Shown here: positions 8,116-15,516 of the stretch, piece by piece | How the letters are laid out: every line of letters begins with the position of its first letter | How positions within the stretch are numbered: the first letter of the stretch is position 1 | DNA from: Acidobacteriota bacterium | Lineage (GTDB): Bacteria; Acidobacteriota; Vicinamibacteria; Vicinamibacterales; UBA2999 | Assembly: GCA_020851325.1 (NCBI GenBank) | Contig: JADZCY010000257.1 | Span: 1-50,561, forward strand | Reading direction: 5' to 3' | Length of the DNA: 50,561 bases | Translations under genes and position numbers: made by a program | The notes under the pieces: generated by a model | Told to the model about the DNA's origin: nothing | What the model saw: only the letters and a program-made list of their open reading frames with translations | Database searches by the model: none

Positions 8116-8954
8116 AGCACCGCGCCGACTCGCTCTTCCGCATCGTCGCGCTGTCGACGCTGGTCGTCGCGCTGCTGACGCTCGCGGTGCTGCTCATCGA
8201 CATCGTCAGCGACGGCATCGGCCGGCTGAACTGGCAGTTCCTCGTCAACATCGCCTCGCGCCGGCCTCAGAACGCCGGCATCTATCACGCGCTCGCCGGC
8301 AGCATCTGGGTGATCACGCTCACGGCGCTGCTGGCGCTGCCGATCGGTGTCGCCGCTGCCATCTATCTGGAGGAGTACGGCACGCGCAGCCGCGTCGCCC
8401 GGTTCATCGAGATCAACATCTCGAACCTCGCCGCGGTGCCGTCGATCATTTACGGCCTGCTCGGGCTCGGCGTCTTCGTCCGCGTGATGGGCATGGGCCG
8501 CAGCGTGATGGCCGGCGCCTGCACGCTGGCGCTGCTGGCGCTGCCGGTGGTCATCCTGTCGACGCGCGAGGCGCTGCGCACCGTACCCTCGTCCATTCGT
8601 GAAGGGTCGTACGCGCTCGGGGCGACGAAATGGCAGACCATCTGGCACCAGGTGCTGCCGATGGCGTTCCCCGGCATCCTCACCGGGCTCATCCTGTCGC
8701 TGTCGCGCGCCATCGGCGAAACCGCGCCGCTCATCACCATTGGCGCGCTCACCTACATTCCCTTCGCGCCCGACGGCATCTGGTCGCCGTTCACGGTGCT
8801 GCCCATTCAGATCTTCAACTGGGTGTCGCGCCCGCAGGCGGCGTTCAAGGCCAACGCGGCGGCCGGCATTCTCGTGCTGATGGTGCTGCTGCTGGCCATG
8901 AACGCCATCGCGGTATTCTTGCGAGACCGCTTTCAGCGTCAGGGTCGCGCATGA
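8112..8954 (+). CDS. pstA: Phosphate ABC transporter permease PstA
   Basis: The second permease subunit of the Pst importer, 280 residues, with six predicted helices and the coupling loop [16 protein letters not shown]. The track ORF starts at an ATG (8079) inside pstC; I prefer GTG 8112, which overlaps the pstC stop as GTGA and yields [15 protein letters not shown], a normal N-terminus. The 3' end overlaps pstB by four bases (ATGA). Confidence 0.94.
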   Translation: MKHRADSLFRIVALSTLVVALLTLAVLLIDIVSDGIGRLNWQFLVNIASRRPQNAGIYHALAGSIWVITLTALLALPIGVAAAIYLEEYGTRSRVARFIEINISNLAAVPSIIYGLLGLGVFVRVMGMGRSVMAGACTLALLALPVVILSTREALRTVPSSIREGSYALGATKWQTIWHQVLPMAFPGILTGLILSLSRAIGETAPLITIGALTYIPFAPDGIWSPFTVLPIQIFNWVSRPQAAFKANAAAGILVLMVLLLAMNAIAVFLRDRFQRQGRA

Positions 8955-9787
8955 ACGCCGTTTCCCGTCCACTTCCGCCTCCCCCGGTCGTCGCCAGCCG
9001 GCCCGCGCCTGCCGAGCCGGCACCGGCCAGCCGCGTCAAGATCGACGTCGACGGGATGAACTTCTACTACGGCGCCAAGCGGGCGCTGGACGGCATCTCG
9101 ATCGAGATTCGCGCCAATCTGGTCACCGCCTTCATCGGTCCCTCGGGCTGCGGCAAGAGCACGTTCCTGCGCACGCTCAACCGCATGAACGACATCATCC
9201 CCGGCACGCGCGTCGAGGGACAGGTGCTCGTCGACGGCCAGTCGATCTACGCCCCGCACGTCGATGTCGTCGAGTTGCGGCGTCGCATCGGCATGGTGTT
9301 CCAGAAGTCGAATCCGTTCCCGAAGTCGATCTTCGAGAACGTCGCCTACGGCCTGCGCATCAACGGCATGGCGCGGAGCCGCACGGAACTGGCCGAACGC
9401 GTCGAGGAGAGCCTGCGGCAGGCGGCGATCTTCGACGAAGTGAAGGACCGCCTGCACGAGTCGGCGCTGGCCCTGTCCGGCGGCCAGCAGCAGCGCCTGT
9501 GCATCGCCCGCGCGCTGGCGATTCGTCCCGAGATCCTGCTGATGGACGAACCGGCCTCCGCGCTGGACCCGATTGCCACCCAGCGCATCGAAGAGCTGAT
9601 CTACGACCTCAAGAAGACCTACACCATCGTCATCGTCACGCACAGCATGCAGCAGGCGGCGCGCGTGTCGGATCTCACGGCCTTCTTCTGGCTGGGACGG
9701 CTGGTGGAATACGACCGCACCGATAAGATCTTCACGGCTCCGGCCGAAAAGCTGACGGAAGACTACGTGACCGGACGCTGCGGCTAG
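8951..9787 (+). CDS. pstB: Phosphate ABC transporter ATPase PstB
   Basis: The cytoplasmic ATPase that powers phosphate import, 278 residues. Walker A GPSGCGKS, signature LSGGQQQRL, Walker B ILLMDEP with SALDP, and the switch His in [13 protein letters not shown] are all present. The true start is ATG 8951, overlapping the pstA stop (ATGA). It has a Pro/Ala-rich N-terminal extension of about 35 residues before [12 protein letters not shown], longer than typical PstB, with no evident domain. Confidence 0.96.
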   Translation: MNAVSRPLPPPPVVASRPAPAEPAPASRVKIDVDGMNFYYGAKRALDGISIEIRANLVTAFIGPSGCGKSTFLRTLNRMNDIIPGTRVEGQVLVDGQSIYAPHVDVVELRRRIGMVFQKSNPFPKSIFENVAYGLRINGMARSRTELAERVEESLRQAAIFDEVKDRLHESALALSGGQQQRLCIARALAIRPEILLMDEPASALDPIATQRIEELIYDLKKTYTIVIVTHSMQQAARVSDLTAFFWLGRLVEYDRTDKIFTAPAEKLTEDYVTGRCG

Positions 9788-9798
9788 CGGGACGCGCC

Positions 9799-10491
9799 AT
9801 GGAACGACTGATACGGCACTTTCAGGAAGAACTCGAGGCCCTCCAGCAGCGCCTGCTGGCGATGGGCGGGCTTGCCGAAGAGCGGACGCGGCTGGCCGTG
9901 CGCGGCGTCGCCGAGCGTAATCCCGACGACATCCTGGCGGTGCTGAACGGCGACGAGCCGATCAACGACCTGCACATCGAGGTCGACGATCGCTGCGTCA
10001 AGCTCCTGGCGCTGCATCAGCCGATGGCCGCCGATCTCCGTGCCATCGTCGCCGCCGTGAAGATCAACACCGACCTCGAACGCGTCGGCGATCTGGCGGT
10101 GAACGTGGCCGAGGCGGCCAAGCGGTATCTGCAGCATGCGCCGGTGAAGCCGCTCATCGACATCCCCCGCATGGGGGATATCGCACAGGAGATGCTGCGC
10201 GACGCACTCGACGCCTTCGTCCGCCGCGATGTCGCGCTGGCCGAAGCGGTGCTCATCAAAGACGACGAGCTGGATGCGCTGAAGACACAGATTTTCCGGG
10301 AACTGCTCACCTACATGCTGCAGGACCCGACGACGATCGAACCGGCGCTCGATCTGATTCTGATTTCGCGGCACCTCGAGCGCATCGGCGATCACGCCAC
10401 CAACATCGCCGAGGACGTGATCTTCATGGTGTCGGCGCGCGACGTGCGGCACCAGCCGATCGATCCGGCGTCATCGGGCGCGCGCGGCTGA
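9799..10491 (+). CDS. phoU: Phosphate signalling protein PhoU
   Basis: A 230-residue all-helical protein with two PhoU repeats. The metal-binding type motif appears as ERVGDLAVNVAEAA in the first half and ERIGDHATNIAEDV in the second. PhoU links the Pst transporter to the PhoR/PhoB system and limits phosphate uptake. It is the last gene of the operon, 11 nt after pstB. The matching sensor kinase is not in this window. Confidence 0.96.
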   Translation: MERLIRHFQEELEALQQRLLAMGGLAEERTRLAVRGVAERNPDDILAVLNGDEPINDLHIEVDDRCVKLLALHQPMAADLRAIVAAVKINTDLERVGDLAVNVAEAAKRYLQHAPVKPLIDIPRMGDIAQEMLRDALDAFVRRDVALAEAVLIKDDELDALKTQIFRELLTYMLQDPTTIEPALDLILISRHLERIGDHATNIAEDVIFMVSARDVRHQPIDPASSGARG

Positions 10492-10593
10492 CGCCGGCGG
10501 TCCATGCGCGGCCAGCCGGGCCGGCCATCGCATCCATTCCTCCCACGCATGCCTCCGGCGCGATGATCAGGTGATTCGGGCGGAGGGCTGGAC

Positions 10594-10599
10594 TACAAT
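10594..10599 (+). promoter_or_regulatory. Putative -10 hexamer of citrate synthase
   Basis: TACAAT sits so that transcription would begin near 10606, after the upstream candidate ATG (10598), which overlaps the hexamer, and 10 nt before the ATG at 10616. It therefore favours 10616 as start. Confidence 0.45.
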
Positions 10600-10615
10600 G
10601 TCCCTGATCCACGCC

Positions 10616-11902
10616 ATGGCTGATACGCTGACAGTAACCGACAACCGCACCGGCAAGTCTTACGAATTCCCGATCACGGACGGCGCCATCAAGGCGACGG
10701 ACCTCAAGAAGATCAAGACCGACGCGCCCGACGATACGGGGCTGCTGACCTACGATCCGGCGTTCATGAACACCGCCTCGTGCCGCAGCCGCATCACCTA
10801 CATCGACGGCGATCAGGGCATCCTGATGTACCGCGGCTATCCCATCGAGCAGCTCGCGGAACACAGCACTTATCTCGAAACCGCATACCTCATCCTGAAC
10901 GGCGAGCTGCCCTCCGCGGCGCAGCTCAGGGACTGGACGCACCGCATCACCATGCACACCATGGTGCACGAGAACATCAAGAAGTTCATGGAGGGCTTCA
11001 CCTACGACGCCCATCCGATGGGCGTGTTCGTGAGCACCGTGGCGGCGATGTCGACGTTCTATCCGGACGGCAAGCAGATCTTCGATCCGGAGCGCCGCAA
11101 GCTGCAGATCCTGCGGCTCATCGCCAAGACGCCGACGATTGCCGCCTACGCCTTCCGCCACAGCATCGGCCGTCCGTACGTCTATCCCGACAACGACCTC
11201 AGCTTCACCGGCAACTTCCTGAACATGCTGTTCAAGATGACCGAGATGAAGTACACGCCGAACCCGGCGCTCGAGCGCGCGCTCGACGTGCTGTTCATCC
11301 TGCACGCCGATCACGAGCAGAACTGCTCCACCAGCTCGATGCGCGGCATCGGCAGCTCGCACGTCGATCCGTATTCGGCCCTGGCCGGCGCGGCGGCGGC
11401 GCTCTATGGCCCGCTGCACGGCGGCGCCAACGAAGCGGTGCTGCGCATGCTCGCCGAGATCGGCTCGGTGGACCACATCCCCGGCTTCATCAAGCGCGTC
11501 AAGGCCGGCGAAGGCCGCCTGATGGGCTTCGGCCACCGCGTCTACAAGTCGTACGACCCGCGCGCGAAGATCATCAAGCGGACGGCCTACGAGGTGTTCG
11601 AGGTGACGGGCAAGAACCCGCTGCTCGACATCGCGCTGGAGCTGGAACGCATCGCGCTCGAAGACGACTACTTCATCAGCCGCAAGCTGTATCCGAACGT
11701 CGACTTCTACTCGGGCCTCATCTATCAGGCGATGGGCTTCCCGGTGGAGATGTTCGCGGTGCTGTTCGCCATCGCCCGCACCGTCGGCTGGGTGGCGCAG
11801 TGGGAAGAGATGCTGCTCGATCCCGATCAGAAGATCTTCCGGCCGCGCCAGATCTACACCGGCGCCGACACGCGCGACTACGTGCCGATGGGCAAGCGCT
11901 GA
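10616..11902 (+). CDS. gltA: Citrate synthase
   Basis: Condenses acetyl-CoA and oxaloacetate to citrate, the entry step of the TCA cycle. The product has 428 residues, like the type II (GltA) enzyme. Catalytic residues are visible: His in LYGPLHGGANEAVL, the His of MGFGHRVYKSYDPRAK, and the Asp in LYPNVDFYSG. The N-terminal beta-rich segment TDNRTGKSYEFPI is typical of type II enzymes. Three in-frame starts exist (10571, 10598, 10616). A GGAGGG lies 10 nt before 10598, but a TACAAT -10 overlaps that ATG, so I take 10616. It is monocistronic or read with the M28 peptidase 18 nt downstream. Confidence 0.95.
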   Translation: MADTLTVTDNRTGKSYEFPITDGAIKATDLKKIKTDAPDDTGLLTYDPAFMNTASCRSRITYIDGDQGILMYRGYPIEQLAEHSTYLETAYLILNGELPSAAQLRDWTHRITMHTMVHENIKKFMEGFTYDAHPMGVFVSTVAAMSTFYPDGKQIFDPERRKLQILRLIAKTPTIAAYAFRHSIGRPYVYPDNDLSFTGNFLNMLFKMTEMKYTPNPALERALDVLFILHADHEQNCSTSSMRGIGSSHVDPYSALAGAAAALYGPLHGGANEAVLRMLAEIGSVDHIPGFIKRVKAGEGRLMGFGHRVYKSYDPRAKIIKRTAYEVFEVTGKNPLLDIALELERIALEDDYFISRKLYPNVDFYSGLIYQAMGFPVEMFAVLFAIARTVGWVAQWEEMLLDPDQKIFRPRQIYTGADTRDYVPMGKR

Positions 11903-11920
11903 ACTCACTCGGGAGGAACG

Positions 11921-12820
11921 ATGAGCCTCGTCCACTCACGCGTCCCGTCGTTCCTCCTGACTTTCCTTCTCCTCGCCGCCCTGCCGGGCGCGCAGGCCCC
12001 CACCGCCTTCGACAGTTCCCGCGCCTACACGCACGTCCGTGATCAGGTCGGCTTCGGCCCCCGCCCCGCCGGTTCCGCCGCCAACACGAAAACCCGCGAC
12101 TACATCGTCAGGACGCTGGCGCAGGCGGGCTACAAGGCCAGCCTGCAGGCCTTCGAGGCGTCGACGCCGGTCGGTCGCGTCAAGATGGCGAATGTCATCG
12201 CGACGCTGCCTGGCGAGCGCACCGACCGCATCGCGCTGACCAGCCACTTCGATACCAAGCCGATCGACGAGTTCCGCTTCGTCGGCGCCAACGACGGCGG
12301 CTCCAGCACCGGCGCGCTGCTGGAACTGGCGCGCGTGCTGAAGTCACGGCCGAAGCCGCGCTTCACCGTCGAGTTCATCTTCTTCGACGGCGAAGAGGCG
12401 TGGGGCGAGTGGCGGGCGCCGAATCACACCTACGGCAGCCGGCACTACGTGGAGGCGGCGAAGAAGGCCGGCACGCTCGGCTCACTGAAGGCGATGATCC
12501 TGCTCGACATGATCGGCGACCGCAGCCTGAACCTGCGGCGCGATACCAACTCCACACCGTGGCTCACCGACATCTTCTGGGCGACGGCGAAACGTCTCGG
12601 TCACGGCCCGCACTTCCTCGATGATCCCTTCCCGGTGGAAGACGATCACATGCCCTTCCTCGAAGCCGGCGTCCCCGCTGTTGACCTGATCGACCTCGAC
12701 TATCCGGACTGGCACACCGCCGGCGACACCCTCGACAAAGTCAGCGCCCGCAGTCTGCAAGTGGTCGGCGACGTCGTGCTGGCGGCGCTACCCGACGTCG
12801 AAGCGCGCCTGCTGAAATAA
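11921..12820 (+). CDS. Secreted M28-family metallopeptidase / glutaminyl cyclase-like
   Basis: A 299-residue exported zinc enzyme. A signal peptide (to about residue 25, ending PGAQA) is followed by an M28 fold with the expected zinc ligands: His in ALTSHFDTK, the bridging Asp in GANDGGSSTGALLE, the Glu pair in FFDGEEAW, Asp in MIGD, and His in DYPDWHTAGDT. The segment around GEEAWGEW and YGSRHYVEA resembles glutaminyl-peptide cyclotransferases more than aminopeptidases, so either activity is possible. GGGAGG lies 5 nt before the ATG. Its TAA stop is the first triplet of the CACGAAG inverted repeat. Confidence 0.9.
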   Translation: MSLVHSRVPSFLLTFLLLAALPGAQAPTAFDSSRAYTHVRDQVGFGPRPAGSAANTKTRDYIVRTLAQAGYKASLQAFEASTPVGRVKMANVIATLPGERTDRIALTSHFDTKPIDEFRFVGANDGGSSTGALLELARVLKSRPKPRFTVEFIFFDGEEAWGEWRAPNHTYGSRHYVEAAKKAGTLGSLKAMILLDMIGDRSLNLRRDTNSTPWLTDIFWATAKRLGHGPHFLDDPFPVEDDHMPFLEAGVPAVDLIDLDYPDWHTAGDTLDKVSARSLQVVGDVVLAALPDVEARLLK

Positions 12821-12952
12821 AGAAACCACGAAGACACGAAGGAAGCACATTGACCACGAAGGGCGCGAAGAGCACAAAGGGATCTTGCGACCCTGAGCCA
12901 GTCGAAGGGTCGTGAGCCGTGTTCGCCCTTCGTGCCTTCGTGATTTCCTTTA
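12818..12952. repeat. CACGAAG-word inverted repeat spanning stop to stop
   Basis: Left arm 12818-12842 (TAAAGAAACCACGAAG...) and right arm 12927-12952 (reverse complement TAAAGGAAATCACGAAG...) face each other. The TAA of each arm is the stop codon of the flanking convergent gene. The arms could fold as a long imperfect hairpin in either transcript and act as a bidirectional terminator, though there is no U-tract. The middle contains further CACGAAGG words and a CCCTGAGC element. Confidence 0.85.
12891..12909. repeat. CCCTGAGC-AGTCGAAGGG element, copy 1
   Basis: CCCTGAGCCAGTCGAAGGG is an imperfect palindrome (GACCCT/AGGGTC outer arms). A near-identical copy lies at 41332-41351. Similar sequences are, from general knowledge, common dispersed intergenic elements in many GC-rich bacteria. 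Confidence 0.75.
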
Positions 12953-14554
12953 CCCCGTATACCGCACGACGAGCGCGGTGACGTCGTCGTATTGCTCGGC
13001 GCCGCGGGCGAAGTGCTGCACCGCCTTGACGATGTGGCGCAGGACGTCGGTGGCGGGCTGACCGTGCTGGGCGCGGATGACGTCGACGAGGCGCGCCTCA
13101 CCGAATTCTTCCCCGCTCGCATCCTGCGCTTCGGTGACGCCGTCGCTGTAGAGCACCACCGTATCGCCCGGCGCCAGTTGCGCGCGGCTGGTGGCGTAGG
13201 TGGCGAAGTCGAAGAGACCCACCGGCATGCCGTCGGCCTCGAGACGACGCAGGCCGCCTTCGCCGTAGATGAGCGCGGCGTTGTGGCCGGCACTGCAGTA
13301 CGCCAGGTCGCCTGAGGGCGACAACTGCGCATACAGCGCCGTGGCGTAGCGGGCGTCGATGGCGCGGCGTGTGAGCACGCCGTTCATCTGCGAGATGGTC
13401 GCCGCCGGATCCGCGCCGCTGGCGACGAACGCCGAAAAGATGCCAAGGATTTTCGACGTCAGCAGCGCCGCCGCCGGTCCCTTGCCGGCAACGTCGCCGA
13501 CGAGAAACGCGAACGCCCCGTCGGCCATCTCCACCATGTCGAAGAAGTCGCCGCCGATGGCCCGCGCCGACACCGCGGCGCCGCTGGCCTCGTAGAACGC
13601 GCCGTCGTGTTCGCCTTCCGGCAGCAGCGCCTGCTGGATCTCCGCGGCAATCTTCAGTTCGTGCTCGATGCGCGCCTGCTCCAGCGTCTGCCGATACAGC
13701 CGCGCGTTCTCGATGGCGGCGCCCGCCTCACCCGCCAGCGTATCGAGCGCCGTCCGCGTCGTCGGCGCCAGCAGGTTGCCCTTCTCGCGCGAGTCGAGAT
13801 ACAGCACGCCGATGGAGCGCGTCTCGCTCGGCATGTCGGCGCGATCGAGATAGCGCACCAGCCGCAGCGGCACGCAGGCGACGTGGCGGATGCCGAGCGC
13901 CACCGTGCCCATGTGGACGTTGGCAAGGTCGCCATCGAGCAGGTCGGCGACGACACGGACTTCGCCGGTGGCGAAGACCTCTTCGGGAATCTTGCGGCTG
14001 GTGTCGAAGCGGTTGCCGGGCAGCGTGATGCGTCCGCGCGAGCGCGCCAGCTTCATCTCGAGCCCGGCGTCCTGCGCCAGCATGATGAAGCCGCGTTCGG
14101 CGCCGGTGACCTCGATGGCCGTGTCGAGCACCAGCGCCAGCACCTCGTCGAGCACGCGGCCCGAGCCCAGCGCCCGCAGGCCCTCGAGCAGTTGCGCCAG
14201 TTGCCGCAGGTCGCTGACGCCGTGCGCGGCGCCGCGCTCGCTGAGGCCGCTGGCCTCGGCGTCGATGAAGACGATGCCCGTACCGGCGGCGCGGCCGAAC
14301 TGCAGGCGATCGCCATGCCGCAGCGTGTGTTCGGTGATCGGCTCGTCGTTGACGAAGGTGCCGTAGCGGGAGCCGCGGTCGCGCAGCACGAAGCCGCCGT
14401 TGACGGCGACGATCTCGGCGTGATCGCGCGAGACGTCGCTGCCGCCGAGGCGCACGTCGTTCTCGGTGCGGCGGCCGATCGTGATGGTTGGCTTGTCGAG
14501 GGGGATGAGACGCTGCCCCAGTCCGTCGTTCAGCTCCAGTCGGGCATCTGCCAT
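12950..14554 (-). CDS. FHA-GAF-SpoIIE (PP2C-type) serine phosphatase
   Basis: A 534-residue cytoplasmic signalling phosphatase. An N-terminal FHA domain (about 24-95) reads phosphothreonine, with TIGRRTENDVRLGGSDVSRDHAEI and GSRYGTFVND. A GAF domain follows (about 130-300, with TGAERGFIML). A helical linker (ARIEHELKIAAEIQQALLP) leads to a SpoIIE/RsbU phosphatase with metal-binding VSARAIGGDFFDM, VGDVAGKGPAAALL and LYSDGVTEAQD. Such proteins act in stress or partner-switching pathways. No anti-sigma, STAS or kinase gene is adjacent. A TAGAAT -10 lies upstream (14575-14570) inside the gap to the zinc-ribbon gene, giving a leader of about 9 nt. Confidence 0.92.
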   Translation of the reverse strand: MADARLELNDGLGQRLIPLDKPTITIGRRTENDVRLGGSDVSRDHAEIVAVNGGFVLRDRGSRYGTFVNDEPITEHTLRHGDRLQFGRAAGTGIVFIDAEASGLSERGAAHGVSDLRQLAQLLEGLRALGSGRVLDEVLALVLDTAIEVTGAERGFIMLAQDAGLEMKLARSRGRITLPGNRFDTSRKIPEEVFATGEVRVVADLLDGDLANVHMGTVALGIRHVACVPLRLVRYLDRADMPSETRSIGVLYLDSREKGNLLAPTTRTALDTLAGEAGAAIENARLYRQTLEQARIEHELKIAAEIQQALLPEGEHDGAFYEASGAAVSARAIGGDFFDMVEMADGAFAFLVGDVAGKGPAAALLTSKILGIFSAFVASGADPAATISQMNGVLTRRAIDARYATALYAQLSPSGDLAYCSAGHNAALIYGEGGLRRLEADGMPVGLFDFATYATSRAQLAPGDTVVLYSDGVTEAQDASGEEFGEARLVDVIRAQHGQPATDVLRHIVKAVQHFARGAEQYDDVTALVVRYTG

Positions 14555-14569
14555 GGGGACAAGGGCCTC

Positions 14570-14575
14570 ATTCTA
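14570..14575 (-). promoter_or_regulatory. Putative -10 hexamer of FHA-SpoIIE gene
   Basis: TAGAAT on the minus strand would place the transcript start near 14563, nine bases before the ATG at 14554. No Shine-Dalgarno sequence lies in that leader. Confidence 0.35.
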
Positions 14576-14592
14576 GCGCGTCGGTGACGGGG

Positions 14593-14793
14593 CTACATCA
14601 GCCACCAGGTGGCGGCGGCGGCGGCCGCGGCGGCGGCGGCCGCCAGCACCGGTCCCACCCACGCCGGCGTCTGCTTGCGGCTGTAGCGTCCGGTCGGCGG
14701 CGGCGTGATGCGCGGCTCGGCGGTCGCGGTGCCGCAGCGATAGCAGATGAGGGCGTTGTCGGCGATGTCGGTGCTGCACGAACGGCATTTCAT
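14593..14793 (-). CDS. Small zinc-ribbon membrane protein
   Basis: A 66-residue protein with an N-terminal four-cysteine ribbon ([21 protein letters not shown]; the pairs are CRSC and CYRC), a short Pro/Arg linker, and one C-terminal helix made almost entirely of alanine and ending in ATWWLM. It is a zinc-ribbon, single-span membrane protein of unknown function. It lies 38 nt upstream of the FHA-SpoIIE gene in the same direction. It appears leaderless: TAAGAT at 14805-14800 puts transcription start exactly on its ATG. The rhomboid gene diverges 23 nt away. Confidence 0.75.
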   Translation of the reverse strand: MKCRSCSTDIADNALICYRCGTATAEPRITPPPTGRYSRKQTPAWVGPVLAAAAAAAAAAATWWLM

Positions 14794-14799
14794 GTCACG

Positions 14800-14805
14800 A
14801 TCTTA
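14800..14805 (-). promoter_or_regulatory. Putative -10 hexamer, leaderless zinc-ribbon gene
   Basis: TAAGAT on the minus strand is followed by exactly six bases and then ATG (14793), the expected geometry for a transcript starting on the start codon. No Shine-Dalgarno sequence is possible. Confidence 0.45.
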
Positions 14806-14816
14806 CCCAATAGCCG

Positions 14817-15479
14817 ATGATCCCCCTCAAGGACGTCATCCCGACGCGCACCTGGCCCGCGGTCACCTACGCGCTGATCGCGCTGAACGTCGCCGTGTTC
14901 CTGCTGCAGTCGACGCTCGGTCCCGAAGCGCTGGAGAACTTCATCCAGCAGTACGGCCTGGTGCCGGCGCGCTTCTCGGTGGCGTCGATGTTCACGTCGA
15001 TGTTCGTGCACGGCGGCCTCGGCCACGTCGGCGGCAACCTGCTGTACCTGTGGATCTTCGGCGACAACATCGAGGATCGCCTCGGCCACGGCCGCTTCCT
15101 CGTCTTCTACCTCGCCACCGGCATCGTCGCGGCGCTGTCGCAGACGTGGATGGATCCGGCGTCGACGATCCCGATGGTCGGCGCCAGCGGCGCCATCGCC
15201 GGCGTGATGGGCGGCTACTTCGTCCTCTACCCGCACTCGCGCGTGCTGACGCTGTTCCCGTTCCCGGTGATGCTCTTCGAGGTGCCGGCGGTGTTCTTCC
15301 TCGGCCTGTGGTTCGTCGTCCAGTTCCTGAACGGCGTCGGCTCACTGGCCGCGGCCGCCGGCGACATCCCGGGCGGCGTCGCCTTCTGGGCGCACGTGAT
15401 GGGCTTCGTTGCCGGCTTCGTCCTCGTCAGGGTGATGCAGCGCCCCGAACGAGCGAAAGTGGAATGGTGGGGTAACTGA
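14817..15479 (+). CDS. Rhomboid-family intramembrane serine protease
   Basis: A 220-residue polytopic membrane protease that cleaves transmembrane helices. The rhomboid signatures are clear: MFVHGGLGHVGGNLLYLW in helix 2, the catalytic Ser in GASGAIAGVMGGY, and the catalytic His in FWAHVMGFVAGF. Length is that of a six-helix rhomboid with no extra domain. It is divergent from the zinc-ribbon gene and converges on the caspase-like gene, with a GATCTCGTGA-word repeat starting right after its TGA stop. Natural substrates are unknown. Confidence 0.93.
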   Translation: MIPLKDVIPTRTWPAVTYALIALNVAVFLLQSTLGPEALENFIQQYGLVPARFSVASMFTSMFVHGGLGHVGGNLLYLWIFGDNIEDRLGHGRFLVFYLATGIVAALSQTWMDPASTIPMVGASGAIAGVMGGYFVLYPHSRVLTLFPFPVMLFEVPAVFFLGLWFVVQFLNGVGSLAAAAGDIPGGVAFWAHVMGFVAGFVLVRVMQRPERAKVEWWGN

Positions 15480-15516
15480 ACAGCGAATCTGACGATCTCG
15501 TGAGCTCGTGATCTCA
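15480..15516. repeat. GATCTCGTGA-word repeat at convergent junction, copy 1
   Basis: ACAGCGAATCTGACGATCTCG... runs from the base after the rhomboid TGA into the last codons of the caspase-like gene; the latter's TGA (15516-15514) belongs to the word AGATCGTGAGATCACGA. CGTGAG and CTCACG (8-nt loop) can pair, and ATCTTTT follows, so it may terminate plus-strand transcription. A 35-nt copy with two differences lies at 41212-41246. Confidence 0.75.

Noticed and set aside
10571-10615. Upstream starts of citrate synthase (10571, 10598)
   Set aside because: The TACAAT -10 overlaps 10598 and the 428-residue form from 10616 matches the family length, though GGAGGG before 10598 keeps it possible.
14593-14793. 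Alternative ORFs over the zinc-ribbon gene (14584-14820 plus; 14573-14788 minus)
   Set aside because: Only the 66-residue frame has CxxC pairs and a membrane helix; the others are Arg-rich shadows.
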